Shown: in pieces, positions 8,381 through 17,445 of the stretch
How positions within the stretch are numbered: the stretch's first letter is position 1
Layout of the letters: the number at the start of each line of letters is the position of its first letter
Assembly: GCF_937893305.1 (NCBI RefSeq)
Contig: NZ_CALBGN010000019.1
Span: forward strand, 62,001 to 126,000
Direction of reading: 5' to 3'
From: an uncultured Helicobacter sp.
Lineage (GTDB): Bacteria; Campylobacterota; Campylobacteria; Campylobacterales; Helicobacteraceae
Length of the DNA stretch: 64,000 nt
The notes under the pieces: model-generated
The model's database searches: none
What the model was told of the DNA's origin: nothing
The model's input: the letters and a program-made list of their open reading frames with translations, nothing else
Made by a program: the position numbers and the translations under genes

Positions 8381-9431
8381 AAAACTTCTCCCACTCTTGC
8401 ATTACTACTTCTTTAGAAAATTTTTTTGCTACCCTTTGTTTTGCATACTCTCCCATTTTCTCTCTCAAACTCTCTTTACCCATTAAATGCGCTAATTGTT
8501 TCGCATATTCTCGTAAATCTCCATTAGGGATTAAAAACCCACTTTGCTTATCTTCTATAATATCCCTAGGACCTGATAAAACATCAAATGCCACACAAGG
8601 CAATCCGTAAGCACCAGATTCAACCAATACCATACCAAAGCCCTCCGCATAACTTGTCATCGCATATACGCTAGAGCTTAGATATTTCTCACTAATTTTA
8701 TCTGTAAAATTCTCTAAAATCACAGAATCTTCAAGTTGATATTCTTTAATTTTTGCCGTAATCTCATCTCTACTCTCCCCCTCGCCTACAATACATAATT
8801 TCCAATCTTTATATTGCCTACATACAAGATTCCAAACTTCCACAAGGCGTTTAAAACCCTTTTCGTCATTATCTGTCATTCTCCCAACTGATATAACACA
8901 TTTTTGTCTATAATCTGTGCGTTCTTTTGGACAATTAAACAAGAAATTTGGAATCACTCTAACATTTTTATGATGCCTTTGCCAAAACTCAAATTCTCCA
9001 GATGACACAAGCACAAGCGTATCAAAAAAGTTATATCTCCCTAAATAACGCCCTTTTGATGCTGTGTGTATTATCTTTACATAATGCGTATTTTCACACT
9101 TAAACAAAGGATAGTGCGGAGAGTTATTAAAAATAATAAAATCTTTATCCTTGTAATGCCTATTTAGCCAATAACTTTCATAAATTTTATAAAACAACCT
9201 ATACAAAAGACTTTTACGCTTATTATCCATTGTAGTTACATTTAAATATCTAAGTTTCACTTTAGGATCTAGCGCATAAGACTCTTTGTCTCCGCCCTTA
9301 TAAAAACTTAGAATCTCAACATCAAAGCCATGCTCTACAAACGCATTTGCTAAATTTACTACGACGCGTTCTGCTCCACCTTTTATCGTAATATCGCCAA
9401 TGGTTAAAAGGATTTTTTGAGTTACTTCCAT
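8364..9431 (-). CDS. glycosyltransferase family 4
   Basis: The 355-residue protein has the GT-B architecture of GT4 retaining transferases. There is an N-terminal GGAERVVVNLA block (residues 18-28) and a central VGRMTDNDEKGFKRLVEVW segment that begins the nucleotide-sugar domain. Near residue 260 is the E-x7-E motif in AEGFGMVLVE. Relatives in this group of bacteria include the PglA/PglJ-type and LOS-core transferases. Its start overlaps the preceding two-domain GT2 gene by 10 bases, so the two are translationally coupled and probably act on the same glycan. Confidence 0.92.
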   Translation of the reverse strand: MEVTQKILLTIGDITIKGGAERVVVNLANAFVEHGFDVEILSFYKGGDKESYALDPKVKLRYLNVTTMDNKRKSLLYRLFYKIYESYWLNRHYKDKDFIIFNNSPHYPLFKCENTHYVKIIHTASKGRYLGRYNFFDTLVLVSSGEFEFWQRHHKNVRVIPNFLFNCPKERTDYRQKCVISVGRMTDNDEKGFKRLVEVWNLVCRQYKDWKLCIVGEGESRDEITAKIKEYQLEDSVILENFTDKISEKYLSSSVYAMTSYAEGFGMVLVESGAYGLPCVAFDVLSGPRDIIEDKQSGFLIPNGDLREYAKQLAHLMGKESLREKMGEYAKQRVAKKFSKEVVMQEWEKFFRAVD

Positions 9432-10969
9432 TGTGTTTTTTGCTCTTTTAGTGTTTGAAGATAAATTTGATGATTAGATTCCAACATTGCACGATTATTT
9501 TCTAAATGATACAAATGATAAGCAATCCCTGCAAACTTCAATCTCCTAAACTCCCCTCCATTAAATAAAAATCTTGCAACAAATTCTGAATCTTCTCTCC
9601 CCCAACCAATAAATTTCTCATTAAATCCTCCAATATCTAGACAATCCCGCCTATAAAAGCTCATATTGCAACTCCTAATCCCTTTAATAAAATCCCTTGT
9701 TTTAAAAAAATCTTTTGAAATACTTGAATTTGCATATATTAAATAAGAAAATAGCTTGCAACGCCTAGATTTCAAGCCTCTATATTCTTTGACTTTACAA
9801 ACTCCTTGCTCTATTACATTATCTGTCCTTTTAGGGTCTAAAATCACCCTTGAACCTTGCAAAATTTGCTTAGGTTTTGCAAAGCGTAAATGATCTTTAA
9901 TAAAATGTGATTCCAACACCATATCACCATCAATGATAATAATATACTCTCCACTTGCTTCCTTAAAAGCATTATTCCGACTCTTAGAAGCTCTAAATCC
10001 TTTATCTTCTTGCCAAATATGCTTTAACACGCAAGGAAAATCCACTTGATAGGATTCTATTAGCTCCTTTGTATCTTCATCACTGCCATCATCTGCTATA
10101 AGCACTTCATTAGGCAACATTTCAAGCTCTTTAATGGAATCTAAAACTAACGCTAAACGCTTCTTTTGATTATAAGTTGTGATAATCAAACTCACACTTT
10201 TTGGTGATGTTTTGCATTGCAATTCATAAAGTTTTGCGTATTTAAAAAACGCTCCAAGTCCATTGCAAACACTAATTATAAAGCCTTTATAGCCATATAG
10301 AAATCCTTTTTTAAAACAATAATCGCGCACAAACTTAAAACCCCCGTGTAAAACTGCCCTAAACATTGAACTTTTTTTGTGTAGATTCTGCTTTGCCCAT
10401 AACGTGGAATAATGCTGCATTTTTACAAGTAAAGTTTCTATATCATTATAAGCATAATGTAAAAGACCATTTTTTAATTGCACAATTTGCGTGTCCTTTT
10501 GCATCTCTAAGCTTTCATGCACTAAATTTGTATTAAATTGCGTATGTGTTTTATTAAAAATCCGATTGACAAAATCTGGATACCAACCACAAGCCTTAAT
10601 CCATTCTCCACGATATAGATTTTTTCTAGGCATTGCTAAAATTAAATTTTCACTCCATTGTAAGCTTTCAAGCTCTTTAAATACATCTCTATCAAGCACC
10701 TCATCTGCGTCAATACTAAACACCCAATCATTGCTAGTCTTGCTTAATGCTAAATTTTTTAATGCTCCAAAACCGATAAATTCGCTTTCAAAGACTTTTA
10801 GATTTTGATAAGTTCCATTAAACTCTTGTACGATTTGTAGTGTATTATCTGTGCTTTTATTATCCACTAGGATAATCTCATCAAAACGCCCTAGTGATTC
10901 TAAGCACTCCTTTAAAGTGGATTCCGCATTTTTAACAATCATACAAACACTAATTTTAGGAAAACTCAC
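9422..10969 (-). CDS. two-domain GT2 glycosyltransferase, LgtF-like
   Basis: The protein holds two complete GT2 modules. The first (about 4-230) begins ISVCMIVKNAESTLKECLESL and has the DADEVLDRD metal site typical of WaaE/LgtF-type glucosyltransferases. The second (about 258-515) begins VSLIITTYNQKKRL, has IIDGDMV as its D-x-D and a C-terminal WGREDSEF galactosyltransferase-type motif. The two-domain layout and the 515-residue length match, as I recall, Campylobacter jejuni LgtF, which adds glucose to both inner-core heptoses of lipooligosaccharide. By analogy it probably decorates the inner core here. It overlaps purN at its start (ATGA) and the GT4 gene at its end. Confidence 0.85.
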   Translation of the reverse strand: MSFPKISVCMIVKNAESTLKECLESLGRFDEIILVDNKSTDNTLQIVQEFNGTYQNLKVFESEFIGFGALKNLALSKTSNDWVFSIDADEVLDRDVFKELESLQWSENLILAMPRKNLYRGEWIKACGWYPDFVNRIFNKTHTQFNTNLVHESLEMQKDTQIVQLKNGLLHYAYNDIETLLVKMQHYSTLWAKQNLHKKSSMFRAVLHGGFKFVRDYCFKKGFLYGYKGFIISVCNGLGAFFKYAKLYELQCKTSPKSVSLIITTYNQKKRLALVLDSIKELEMLPNEVLIADDGSDEDTKELIESYQVDFPCVLKHIWQEDKGFRASKSRNNAFKEASGEYIIIIDGDMVLESHFIKDHLRFAKPKQILQGSRVILDPKRTDNVIEQGVCKVKEYRGLKSRRCKLFSYLIYANSSISKDFFKTRDFIKGIRSCNMSFYRRDCLDIGGFNEKFIGWGREDSEFVARFLFNGGEFRRLKFAGIAYHLYHLENNRAMLESNHQIYLQTLKEQKTQWK

Positions 10970-11634
10970 ACTAATACCTCTAACACCGCTAAAGGATAAA
11001 GATAATGCTCTAACCTATGCACGCGCTCTTCATAGGATTCCAAACTCTCTTTTTCTTTTTTGATTAAAATACCTTGCGCGATAATCTCCCCACTATCTAG
11101 CTCACTGCTTACATAATGCACGCTAACTCCCCCGAGCTTCATTTGACTTTGATAGGATTCCACAATCCCATGCGCTCCTTTAAAAAGTGGCAAAAGTGAT
11201 GGATGAATATTAATCGCTTTGATTGCATTTGTAAAAATAGGGGTTAAAATCCGCATAAAACCCGCTAAAACACATAAATCTAATTTTAAAGGTTTTAAAA
11301 TTGCAACGAGCTCTTTATCAAACTCTACTCTATCCTTAAAGGCACTGCTTTCTAAAATTTGCGTGTGAATCCCAAGACTTTTAGCACGCACCAAACCATA
11401 AGCATCCTTTTTGTTACTAAGTGCTAACACAACCTCTACTTTAAATGCTTCTTTAATACACTCTTCACACTCTACAAATGATTTTGTGATTCCACCTATT
11501 AAAAACTCTTTTGCTTCGCCTTGCCAATTTACTCCTTGTTGAACGCAAAAAGACTTGTTATGCAAAGATTTAATTAATGCTTCTAAATTGCTTCCATTTC
11601 CACTGAATAAAATTGCAACACGCTTTACTTGCAA
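10966..11634 (-). CDS. purN: phosphoribosylglycinamide formyltransferase
   Basis: PurN uses 10-formyltetrahydrofolate to formylate GAR in purine synthesis. The protein (222 residues) has the N-terminal FSGNGSNLEALI phosphate-binding loop, the catalytic block AINIHPSLLPLFKG with the key Asn and His, and the GGVSVHYVSSELDSGEII segment containing the essential Asp. It overlaps the upstream 81-residue gene by 10 bases and the LgtF-like gene by 4. A housekeeping gene therefore sits inside a chain with LOS transferases. The insert between the N-terminal loop and the first helix is slightly longer than in E. coli. Confidence 0.94.
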   Translation of the reverse strand: MQVKRVAILFSGNGSNLEALIKSLHNKSFCVQQGVNWQGEAKEFLIGGITKSFVECEECIKEAFKVEVVLALSNKKDAYGLVRAKSLGIHTQILESSAFKDRVEFDKELVAILKPLKLDLCVLAGFMRILTPIFTNAIKAINIHPSLLPLFKGAHGIVESYQSQMKLGGVSVHYVSSELDSGEIIAQGILIKKEKESLESYEERVHRLEHYLYPLAVLEVLV

Positions 11635-11870
11635 GCTTTGTCCTTATGAAACAATGCTGGGTGTGTGGCTTTTAGATTCTGGAGATTTTGCAAAATCTCT
11701 CTTGTCCCATATTCCACACTCTCATCATCAAGATTATCAATATAAGCGTCTAATGCATCTTGAATCTTTTCTTCTTTAACTCCACTTAAAAGCAACGCCA
11801 CGCACAACATATCGCTAAGTTGAATAGATAATTCTTCAATTTCTTCTTCTAAAGCTTTAATTTTTTCCAT
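11625..11870 (-). CDS. small hypothetical protein (81 aa)
   Basis: The protein is not recognised. It is acidic at the N-terminus (KALEEEIEELS), helical in character, and has no membrane segment or signal peptide. A GGAG ribosome site lies 8 bases before the ATG. The gene sits 17 bases after the DHH phosphoesterase gene and overlaps purN by 10 bases, so it is very likely translated as part of that chain. The overlaps on both sides are the main support for its being real. Confidence 0.7.
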   Translation of the reverse strand: MEKIKALEEEIEELSIQLSDMLCVALLLSGVKEEKIQDALDAYIDNLDDESVEYGTREILQNLQNLKATHPALFHKDKACK

Positions 11871-11887
11871 ACATTAACTCCTAAATT

Positions 11888-12949
11888 CTAAAGTTCCTCT
11901 AAAATACTTTGCACGCAAGCCTTAATATCAGCATACACAAAGCTTTCTTTAAAATTCTCAATCTTCCCACCGCTTGCATTTGGATGTCCGCCACCATTAA
12001 AACACTGCTTTGCTAGCAAACTCACATCACAAGCATTATTTGCGCGCAAGCTTACATTTCCCCTAGCACTAATATCCATAAAAAAATCAAATTGTGGATT
12101 ATTTTTTAAAAATAAATTTGCTAGCACTGAAATATTTCCAATACTATAACTCAAAAACCCCCGATATTCTCCCCAATACACACTACAAAATTCCGCCTTT
12201 TGCGCTAAAAGCTCACTTTGATGCTTTGATGCAAGATTATCTAGTGTATCACTCAACAAACTACCCTTTAAAAAGCATTTTTTCATCTCTAAGACTGCAT
12301 TATCCAATAAAATATGTCCATTATTTTGCACAAGAAACTTTGCAGACTCACGCAATAACGCTAGTTTATATTCTCTATCTTCATCATCAAACATAAAGCG
12401 ATTTAACTCTTTTGCCTCTACAATTAAGCGCATTGCTACTTTACCAAATTCAAAGGCAAACCCATTTTCAAGCCATAAATCAATACTATTTATCATCTCA
12501 ACCATAGGTTCTAGCCAAGCCTTTATAGAATCGCAAACTCCATAACGCATTAAAAGCGTATCATAAACGATTTTTGTCGCACAACGCTTTGTATCTAACA
12601 CATACCAAGAGTATTTTTGCGCACATTCTTGTCCGCTTTTATGGTGGTCTAAAAGTTCAAAAGTTACGCTAAATCCACTAAGATTAAGCTCTAGCACAGC
12701 CTGCATAAGTCGCTCACATTCTTCAAAGCTCAAATTTAAATCACTTACTAAAATATGTGCTTTACTCCCAATGCTCTGCGCTTTGATTCCTTTATAAATC
12801 TGTTCTAAGCGCGCGCCAACTTCTTTGCCATAGTTTGCGTTATAAAAAGACATTTTGCAATCTTTAAATGCTTGTCTATAAATCTCTTTGCTTACCATTT
12901 GACAGCCATAACCATCTAAATCAATATGCGATAAATGATACACTTCCAT
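11888..12949 (-). CDS. DHH/DHHA1-family phosphoesterase
   Basis: This superfamily includes nanoRNases and cyclic-dinucleotide phosphodiesterases that use two metal ions. The 353-residue protein has HIDLDG at residues 8-13 (motif I), an LVSDLN strand (motif II), the name-giving DHH in ELLDHHKSG near residue 108, and a C-terminal DHHA1 domain ending in the FNGGGHPNASGG substrate-binding motif. No CBS, GGDEF or membrane segments are present, so it is a stand-alone cytosolic enzyme of the NrnA/NrnB type rather than GdpP-like. It starts 14 bases after flhA and is probably co-transcribed with it. Whether it degrades short RNA, pAp or c-di-AMP cannot be decided from the sequence. Confidence 0.88.
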   Translation of the reverse strand: MEVYHLSHIDLDGYGCQMVSKEIYRQAFKDCKMSFYNANYGKEVGARLEQIYKGIKAQSIGSKAHILVSDLNLSFEECERLMQAVLELNLSGFSVTFELLDHHKSGQECAQKYSWYVLDTKRCATKIVYDTLLMRYGVCDSIKAWLEPMVEMINSIDLWLENGFAFEFGKVAMRLIVEAKELNRFMFDDEDREYKLALLRESAKFLVQNNGHILLDNAVLEMKKCFLKGSLLSDTLDNLASKHQSELLAQKAEFCSVYWGEYRGFLSYSIGNISVLANLFLKNNPQFDFFMDISARGNVSLRANNACDVSLLAKQCFNGGGHPNASGGKIENFKESFVYADIKACVQSILEEL

Positions 12950-12963
12950 ACTCTATTGCCTTA

Positions 12964-15219
12964 CTAAATTGGAAAATCCACTGCACCTAAAATTTCATAT
13001 TTCGCCTGATAATCAATCTCCGCCACACTTAAAGCAATCATATTACGCCCAAAATTATATTGCTCCATAAAAGTTGCTAAAGGCTTTCTAAGCACCATTG
13101 GAATTCCACCAATGATTGTTGGTACAGCCCCTAAAGAAGCTCCTTTTTCTTGTGCAACATTAATGGCATCTATTAAACTTTGTGATTCTGTCGGACTTAA
13201 GCGTAAGCGTTGCCCCATTTTCTGACCTTCTGGCAAGCGTTCTAACAAAAACTGCTCCAAAGTTGGCGAGAGGACAAAATAACGCAATGTCCCATCATCA
13301 TTTTGAAAATTATGTGTAATTAGGCGTTTTAAGCATGCTCTAACATATTCTGTAAGTGTTGGCAAATCATTCTTATATGCAGGATAGCCATCAGCAATAG
13401 CTTCAGCAATACTTAACATATCCTTAATAGGGATTTGTTCGTGCAGCAATTCTTTTAAAATATGTTGAATTGTTCCTACACCAACGCCTTTAATTTCTTC
13501 TGCAAGAACCGGATAATCCTGCCCTAGCTTACCTAGTAAATTATGCACTTCTTGACGCGTCAATAATTCTTCAGCATAGCGTTTGATAAGCTCTTGAATA
13601 TGCGTGCTAATCACTGTTGCACCATCAATAATTGTATAACCTTCAATAATCGCGTCTTCTTTTTTATCTTCATCAACCCAATAAGCATCTAATCCAAAGA
13701 CTGGCTCTTTTGTTGGTATTCCATCTTGAAGCTCTCCTGCAAAGCCACTAGAGGCGATTGCAAGATATTTATCCATCATAATTTTCCCTTGCCCAATCTC
13801 AATTTCTTTGAGCAAAATCTTATACACATTAGGCTCTAAATCCAAATTATCTCTTAAATGCACCATAGGCACTAGGATTCCATATTCTGTTGCCATTGCC
13901 TTACGGATTTGACGGATTTTATTAACAAGCTCTCCACCTTGCGCAGGATCTGCAAATTTAATCAACTGATACCCAAGTTCAACGCGCAAAATCTTCACTT
14001 TTAACGCATTATCAATTTCTGCTTCATCACGCTTTCTGCGTTCTTCTTCACTCTCTTTTGGAGATTGCTGTGCAGCTTTAGCTGCAGCTTCTTGTGCGGC
14101 TTTGCGTTGCGGTAAATTCTCAACATCAATACCATCTTGAAGTTTTGTTTTGTCTTCTTTTTTGATTTTTTTCAAAAGAGATTCCACATATTTCCAAACT
14201 TCGCCTTCTTTTTGCTTGCTTAAAAGCAAAGAAAGCCCCAAAAACAATAACCCCACAAAACCTAAAGATAGTGTTGGCAATCCCGGGACCATCGCAAAAA
14301 GAAGCAAAATACAGCCCACAATCAATAGAGTTTTTGATTCATTAATTAACTGATCAATAATCCCAGAAGCAAAATTATCTCCCTCCTTACTAAAGCGTGT
14401 TACAATAATACCTGTTGCAGTAGAAACAATAAGTGCGGGGAGCTGTGAAACAAGTCCATCGCCAATAGTTAGAATCGTAAAAGTAGCCGCTGCATCGCTT
14501 AAAGTCATATCACGCTGAAACACACCAATTAAAAATCCGCCGATAATATTAATAAGCGTGATAATAATCCCAGCAATAGCATCACCTTTTACGAACTTAT
14601 TAGCTCCGTCCATAGAGCCATAAAAATCCGCCTCCGCTCCTAGAGCATCACGCCTTGCCTTTGCTTCATCTTGTCCAATAACGCCCGAATTTAAGTCCGC
14701 ATCAATTGCCATTTGCTTACCCGGCATTGCATCAAGCGTAAATCTTGCTTTAACTTCTGAAACCCTTGTAGAACCATTTGTTACAACCATAAAGTTAATA
14801 ATCACTAAAATTATAAACAAAATGATTCCAATAACATAATTCCCGCCAACAACAAACTGCCCAAATGCAGTAATAATATCACTTACAGCCTCAGGTCCTA
14901 AATGCCCATTGCTTAAAATCATTCTTGTTGTCGCAATATTTAAAGAAAGCCTAAAAAGCGTAATAATTAGCAAAAGCGTAGGAAATGCAGAAAAATCTGT
15001 GGGTTTTTTCACATATAAAGCAATCAAAATAATCAAAGCAGAAAGCGCAATAGAAATTGCAAGAAAAAAATCCAACAAAGCACTAGGGAGCGGAACAATA
15101 ATAATTGCTAAAATCGCCACAATAAAAAAGACAACCGTTAAATCTTTTGAGCCGGTCAAAAACCCCAAAAAGGGTGCAATTTTACCAAGAAGCGAAGTTT
15201 TTTTCTCTGCTACTGCCAA
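12964..15219 (-). CDS. flhA: flagellar export gate protein FlhA
   Basis: FlhA is the core of the flagellar type III export gate and, in Campylobacter and Helicobacter, is also needed for switching on late flagellar genes. The protein has about eight membrane helices in the first ~330 residues, including the conserved cytosolic loop RFTLDAMPGKQMAIDADLN. A charged linker rich in Ala, Lys and Glu follows, then the cytosolic chaperone-docking domain to the C-terminus. I set the start at the TTG at 15219 because GGAG lies five bases upstream of it. Another TTG at 15237 would add six residues but has only weak ribosome-site sequence. It is divergent from rpsO, an order also found in related genomes. 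Confidence 0.95.
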   Translation of the reverse strand: MAVAEKKTSLLGKIAPFLGFLTGSKDLTVVFFIVAILAIIIVPLPSALLDFFLAISIALSALIILIALYVKKPTDFSAFPTLLLIITLFRLSLNIATTRMILSNGHLGPEAVSDIITAFGQFVVGGNYVIGIILFIILVIINFMVVTNGSTRVSEVKARFTLDAMPGKQMAIDADLNSGVIGQDEAKARRDALGAEADFYGSMDGANKFVKGDAIAGIIITLINIIGGFLIGVFQRDMTLSDAAATFTILTIGDGLVSQLPALIVSTATGIIVTRFSKEGDNFASGIIDQLINESKTLLIVGCILLLFAMVPGLPTLSLGFVGLLFLGLSLLLSKQKEGEVWKYVESLLKKIKKEDKTKLQDGIDVENLPQRKAAQEAAAKAAQQSPKESEEERRKRDEAEIDNALKVKILRVELGYQLIKFADPAQGGELVNKIRQIRKAMATEYGILVPMVHLRDNLDLEPNVYKILLKEIEIGQGKIMMDKYLAIASSGFAGELQDGIPTKEPVFGLDAYWVDEDKKEDAIIEGYTIIDGATVISTHIQELIKRYAEELLTRQEVHNLLGKLGQDYPVLAEEIKGVGVGTIQHILKELLHEQIPIKDMLSIAEAIADGYPAYKNDLPTLTEYVRACLKRLITHNFQNDDGTLRYFVLSPTLEQFLLERLPEGQKMGQRLRLSPTESQSLIDAINVAQEKGASLGAVPTIIGGIPMVLRKPLATFMEQYNFGRNMIALSVAEIDYQAKYEILGAVDFPI

Positions 15220-15314
15220 ATCTACTCCAAAAAACAAAATTAGTCCGTAATTTTAGTAGTTTTTACCCCATAAAATCAAGAAGTTTATAGAATTTTAGCG
15301 GATTTTTACTTTTT

Positions 15315-15356
15315 TATGCTAGAATTTCGGCTTTTAATTTTATACCAATCAGGAGG
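15315..15356 (+). promoter_or_regulatory. rpsO promoter (-10) and strong ribosome-binding site
   Basis: The -10 element is TATGCTAGAAT at 15315-15325, an extended form (TG-C-TAGAAT). It is preceded by the T-rich tract usual for epsilonproteobacterial promoters, which lack a fixed -35. AGGAGG at 15351-15356 is a full Shine-Dalgarno sequence six bases before the rpsO ATG. Confidence 0.7.
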
Positions 15357-15362
15357 TCACCA

Positions 15363-15638
15363 ATGGCTCAAGATTCGGCGAAAAAAAGAGAAATTGTTTC
15401 TGCTTTTGCTAGAAATCCTAAAGACACAGGTTCCACAGAAGTTCAAGTTGCTTTGCTTAGCGATAGAATCAAATCCTTAACAGAGCATTTAAAAATCAAC
15501 AAGAAAGACCATTCAAGCCGTTTAGGTCTAAGAAAGCTTGTTTCTCAAAGAAAAGGTTTGCTTTCTTATTTAAGACGCACAGATTTTAAACGCTATGCAA
15601 GCTTGATTGAAAAGTTAGGTTTAAAAGATAGAGGTTAA
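15363..15638 (+). CDS. rpsO: 30S ribosomal protein S15
   Basis: S15 binds 16S rRNA early in 30S assembly. The 91-residue protein has standard length and motifs: TGSTEVQVALLSDRI near residues 22-36, then HLKINKKDHSSRLGLRKLVSQRKGLLSYL. It is transcribed alone from its own promoter, divergent from flhA and convergent with recG. Confidence 0.98.
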   Translation: MAQDSAKKREIVSAFARNPKDTGSTEVQVALLSDRIKSLTEHLKINKKDHSSRLGLRKLVSQRKGLLSYLRRTDFKRYASLIEKLGLKDRG

Positions 15639-15647
15639 TCTCTATCT
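15626..15647. terminator. hairpin between convergent rpsO and recG
   Basis: A perfect 8-base inverted repeat, AGATAGAG and CTCTATCT, with a 6-base loop spans the rpsO stop codon (15636-15638) and reaches the recG stop. Neither side has a strong T run, so it may act as a bidirectional 3'-end stabiliser or weak terminator. Confidence 0.5.
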
Positions 15648-17445
15648 AAACACTAGAAGTGTGGTTTAACGCTTCTTTTGCTAGTTTTATAATCTTTTCA
15701 TCTTTGCTTAGATCTATCCAATTAAATTGCTTTCCACTTTGATGGATTCCACTTAACAAATCTCCACTGTTGCGATATTCTAAATCAAGTTGTGCGATTT
15801 CAAAACCATTTTGAGTTTTTGAAAATTTCTCCAAGCGTTCTGTAACCTTTTGCTTAGTAAATAAAAAGCAATATCCCTTTAAACCATTACGACTAACTCT
15901 CCCGCGCAACTGATGTAGAGTTGCAAGCCCCAATCTCTCCGCCCCAACAATCACAATCGTGCTTAAATTTGGCAATGAGATTCCAACTTCAATCACTGTT
16001 GTTGCAAGCAAAATGCTCCCTTTTTCTCTAAATTCTTCTAAAACACTCTCTTTATTTTTGTCCTTTCCGTGCGTGCTATACACTGCATCAAAATGCTTTC
16101 TCCAAAATATTTCTCCATCTTTTAGTGCTGTATAGTTTAATGCTTCACTCTCTTCTACCAAGGGATAGACAATAATGATTTGGTTGCCTTTTTGAATTTC
16201 TCCTTGAATATGCGCAAGCAAATCTTTGAAATCTTGCTGATGAATAATGCGTGTTGTAATATCTTTTCTAAAAGGCACATCTTTAATAAAACTAAAGTCT
16301 AAAAAATTTGAAGCAATCATTGCTTGTGTGCGTGGAATAGGAGTTGCAGAAAACTGCAAAATATGAGCTTTTTTTGAATCAGTATTAAACATTTTCTCTA
16401 ACGCACTTCTTTGTGCAGTTCCAAAGCGATGTTGTTCATCAATCATTACTAAAGCTTTATTGCTTAAATCTTGATACAATAAAGCGTGTGTTCCAATTAA
16501 AAAATCACAATTCTCTACATTAATTTTACTATTTTGTGTTAGCAATCCCACTTCTAGCGGTAAAAACTTTTGTGCTTCATTAAAAAGCTGCTTTGCAAGC
16601 ACAGAAGTTGGAGCCATTAACACGCTTTTGTTAGGATAAGCAATTAATACAGAGGCTAAAATCACTATTGTTTTACCACAACCTACATCTCCTACAATCA
16701 CGCGCCTTGCAGCAAACTCTCCTTTTAAGGATTGTTGTATCTCTTTAATCGCTCCTAATTGCCCTTGAGTGAGTGTAAAAGGCAGAGATTTTATCCATTG
16801 ATCTATCTCTCCATTTAATTGTTTTAAAGCTTTAAAATGGCGTTTTTTTTGACGCAAAAGACGCATATATTCATAGATTTCAATAAACTTTAATGCTTCT
16901 AAATAATGCCCAAAATAACCTCCATTTGCATTAAAATCTTTCAAAAATATGGAATCTGGGTGATAAATCTTATAAATTGATTCTAAAATCATAGGCAGAA
17001 CATTAGGATAAAATTCCCTTAAAGATTCCAAAGCCACAGATTCTCCAAAATCCCTAAGAGAGCGTTCTTTGCCGCCTTTTGAACCAAAATTTAGCATAAT
17101 AACATTAGTTGTTGTGAGAACTTTTGGCTGAATTAGCGAAAAAGAGATTCCATATTTTTGGACTTTTCCACTCACAATGAGTGTGGTTTTGGGCTTAAAT
17201 TGATTTTTATGATAAGGCTTTGGGTGAAAAATAATTAACTCTAACTCACATTGAAACTTTGAAGAATAGCAAAGCACGCGCGCTGGAGAAGCCCATTTAA
17301 AATTTAAAACTTCAACCTCTAGCACCGCATTTTGTGCAACTTCTAAATTTTCACTTAAAAAAGTATTTGTATAACTCTTTGGCAAAGCTTGCAGTATAGC
17401 CTCAAAAGGCGTTTTGCCATATTTTTGCCAAAACTCTAATGTCAT
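15646..17445 (-). CDS. recG: ATP-dependent DNA helicase RecG
   Basis: RecG remodels stalled forks and Holliday junctions. The 599-residue protein has an N-terminal wedge/OB region (about 40-110) and Walker A GDVGCGKT at 252-259. The DEQH box is at 336-339, followed by the SATPIPRT motif and the late helicase motifs ending in RGRVSRN. The C-terminal GD.LSG.HQSG segment is typical of RecG. It is shorter than the E. coli enzyme (about 690), as in other Helicobacter. The ATG overlaps the ymxG stop (TAATG), placing it last in the bamA-mqnC-ymxG-recG chain. Confidence 0.95.
   Translation of the reverse strand: MTLEFWQKYGKTPFEAILQALPKSYTNTFLSENLEVAQNAVLEVEVLNFKWASPARVLCYSSKFQCELELIIFHPKPYHKNQFKPKTTLIVSGKVQKYGISFSLIQPKVLTTTNVIMLNFGSKGGKERSLRDFGESVALESLREFYPNVLPMILESIYKIYHPDSIFLKDFNANGGYFGHYLEALKFIEIYEYMRLLRQKKRHFKALKQLNGEIDQWIKSLPFTLTQGQLGAIKEIQQSLKGEFAARRVIVGDVGCGKTIVILASVLIAYPNKSVLMAPTSVLAKQLFNEAQKFLPLEVGLLTQNSKINVENCDFLIGTHALLYQDLSNKALVMIDEQHRFGTAQRSALEKMFNTDSKKAHILQFSATPIPRTQAMIASNFLDFSFIKDVPFRKDITTRIIHQQDFKDLLAHIQGEIQKGNQIIIVYPLVEESEALNYTALKDGEIFWRKHFDAVYSTHGKDKNKESVLEEFREKGSILLATTVIEVGISLPNLSTIVIVGAERLGLATLHQLRGRVSRNGLKGYCFLFTKQKVTERLEKFSKTQNGFEIAQLDLEYRNSGDLLSGIHQSGKQFNWIDLSKDEKIIKLAKEALNHTSSV

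Noticed and set aside
14909..15250. 113-codon open frame on the plus strand opposite flhA
   Set aside because: It lies fully antisense to well-conserved flhA, has no ribosome site and no family pattern.
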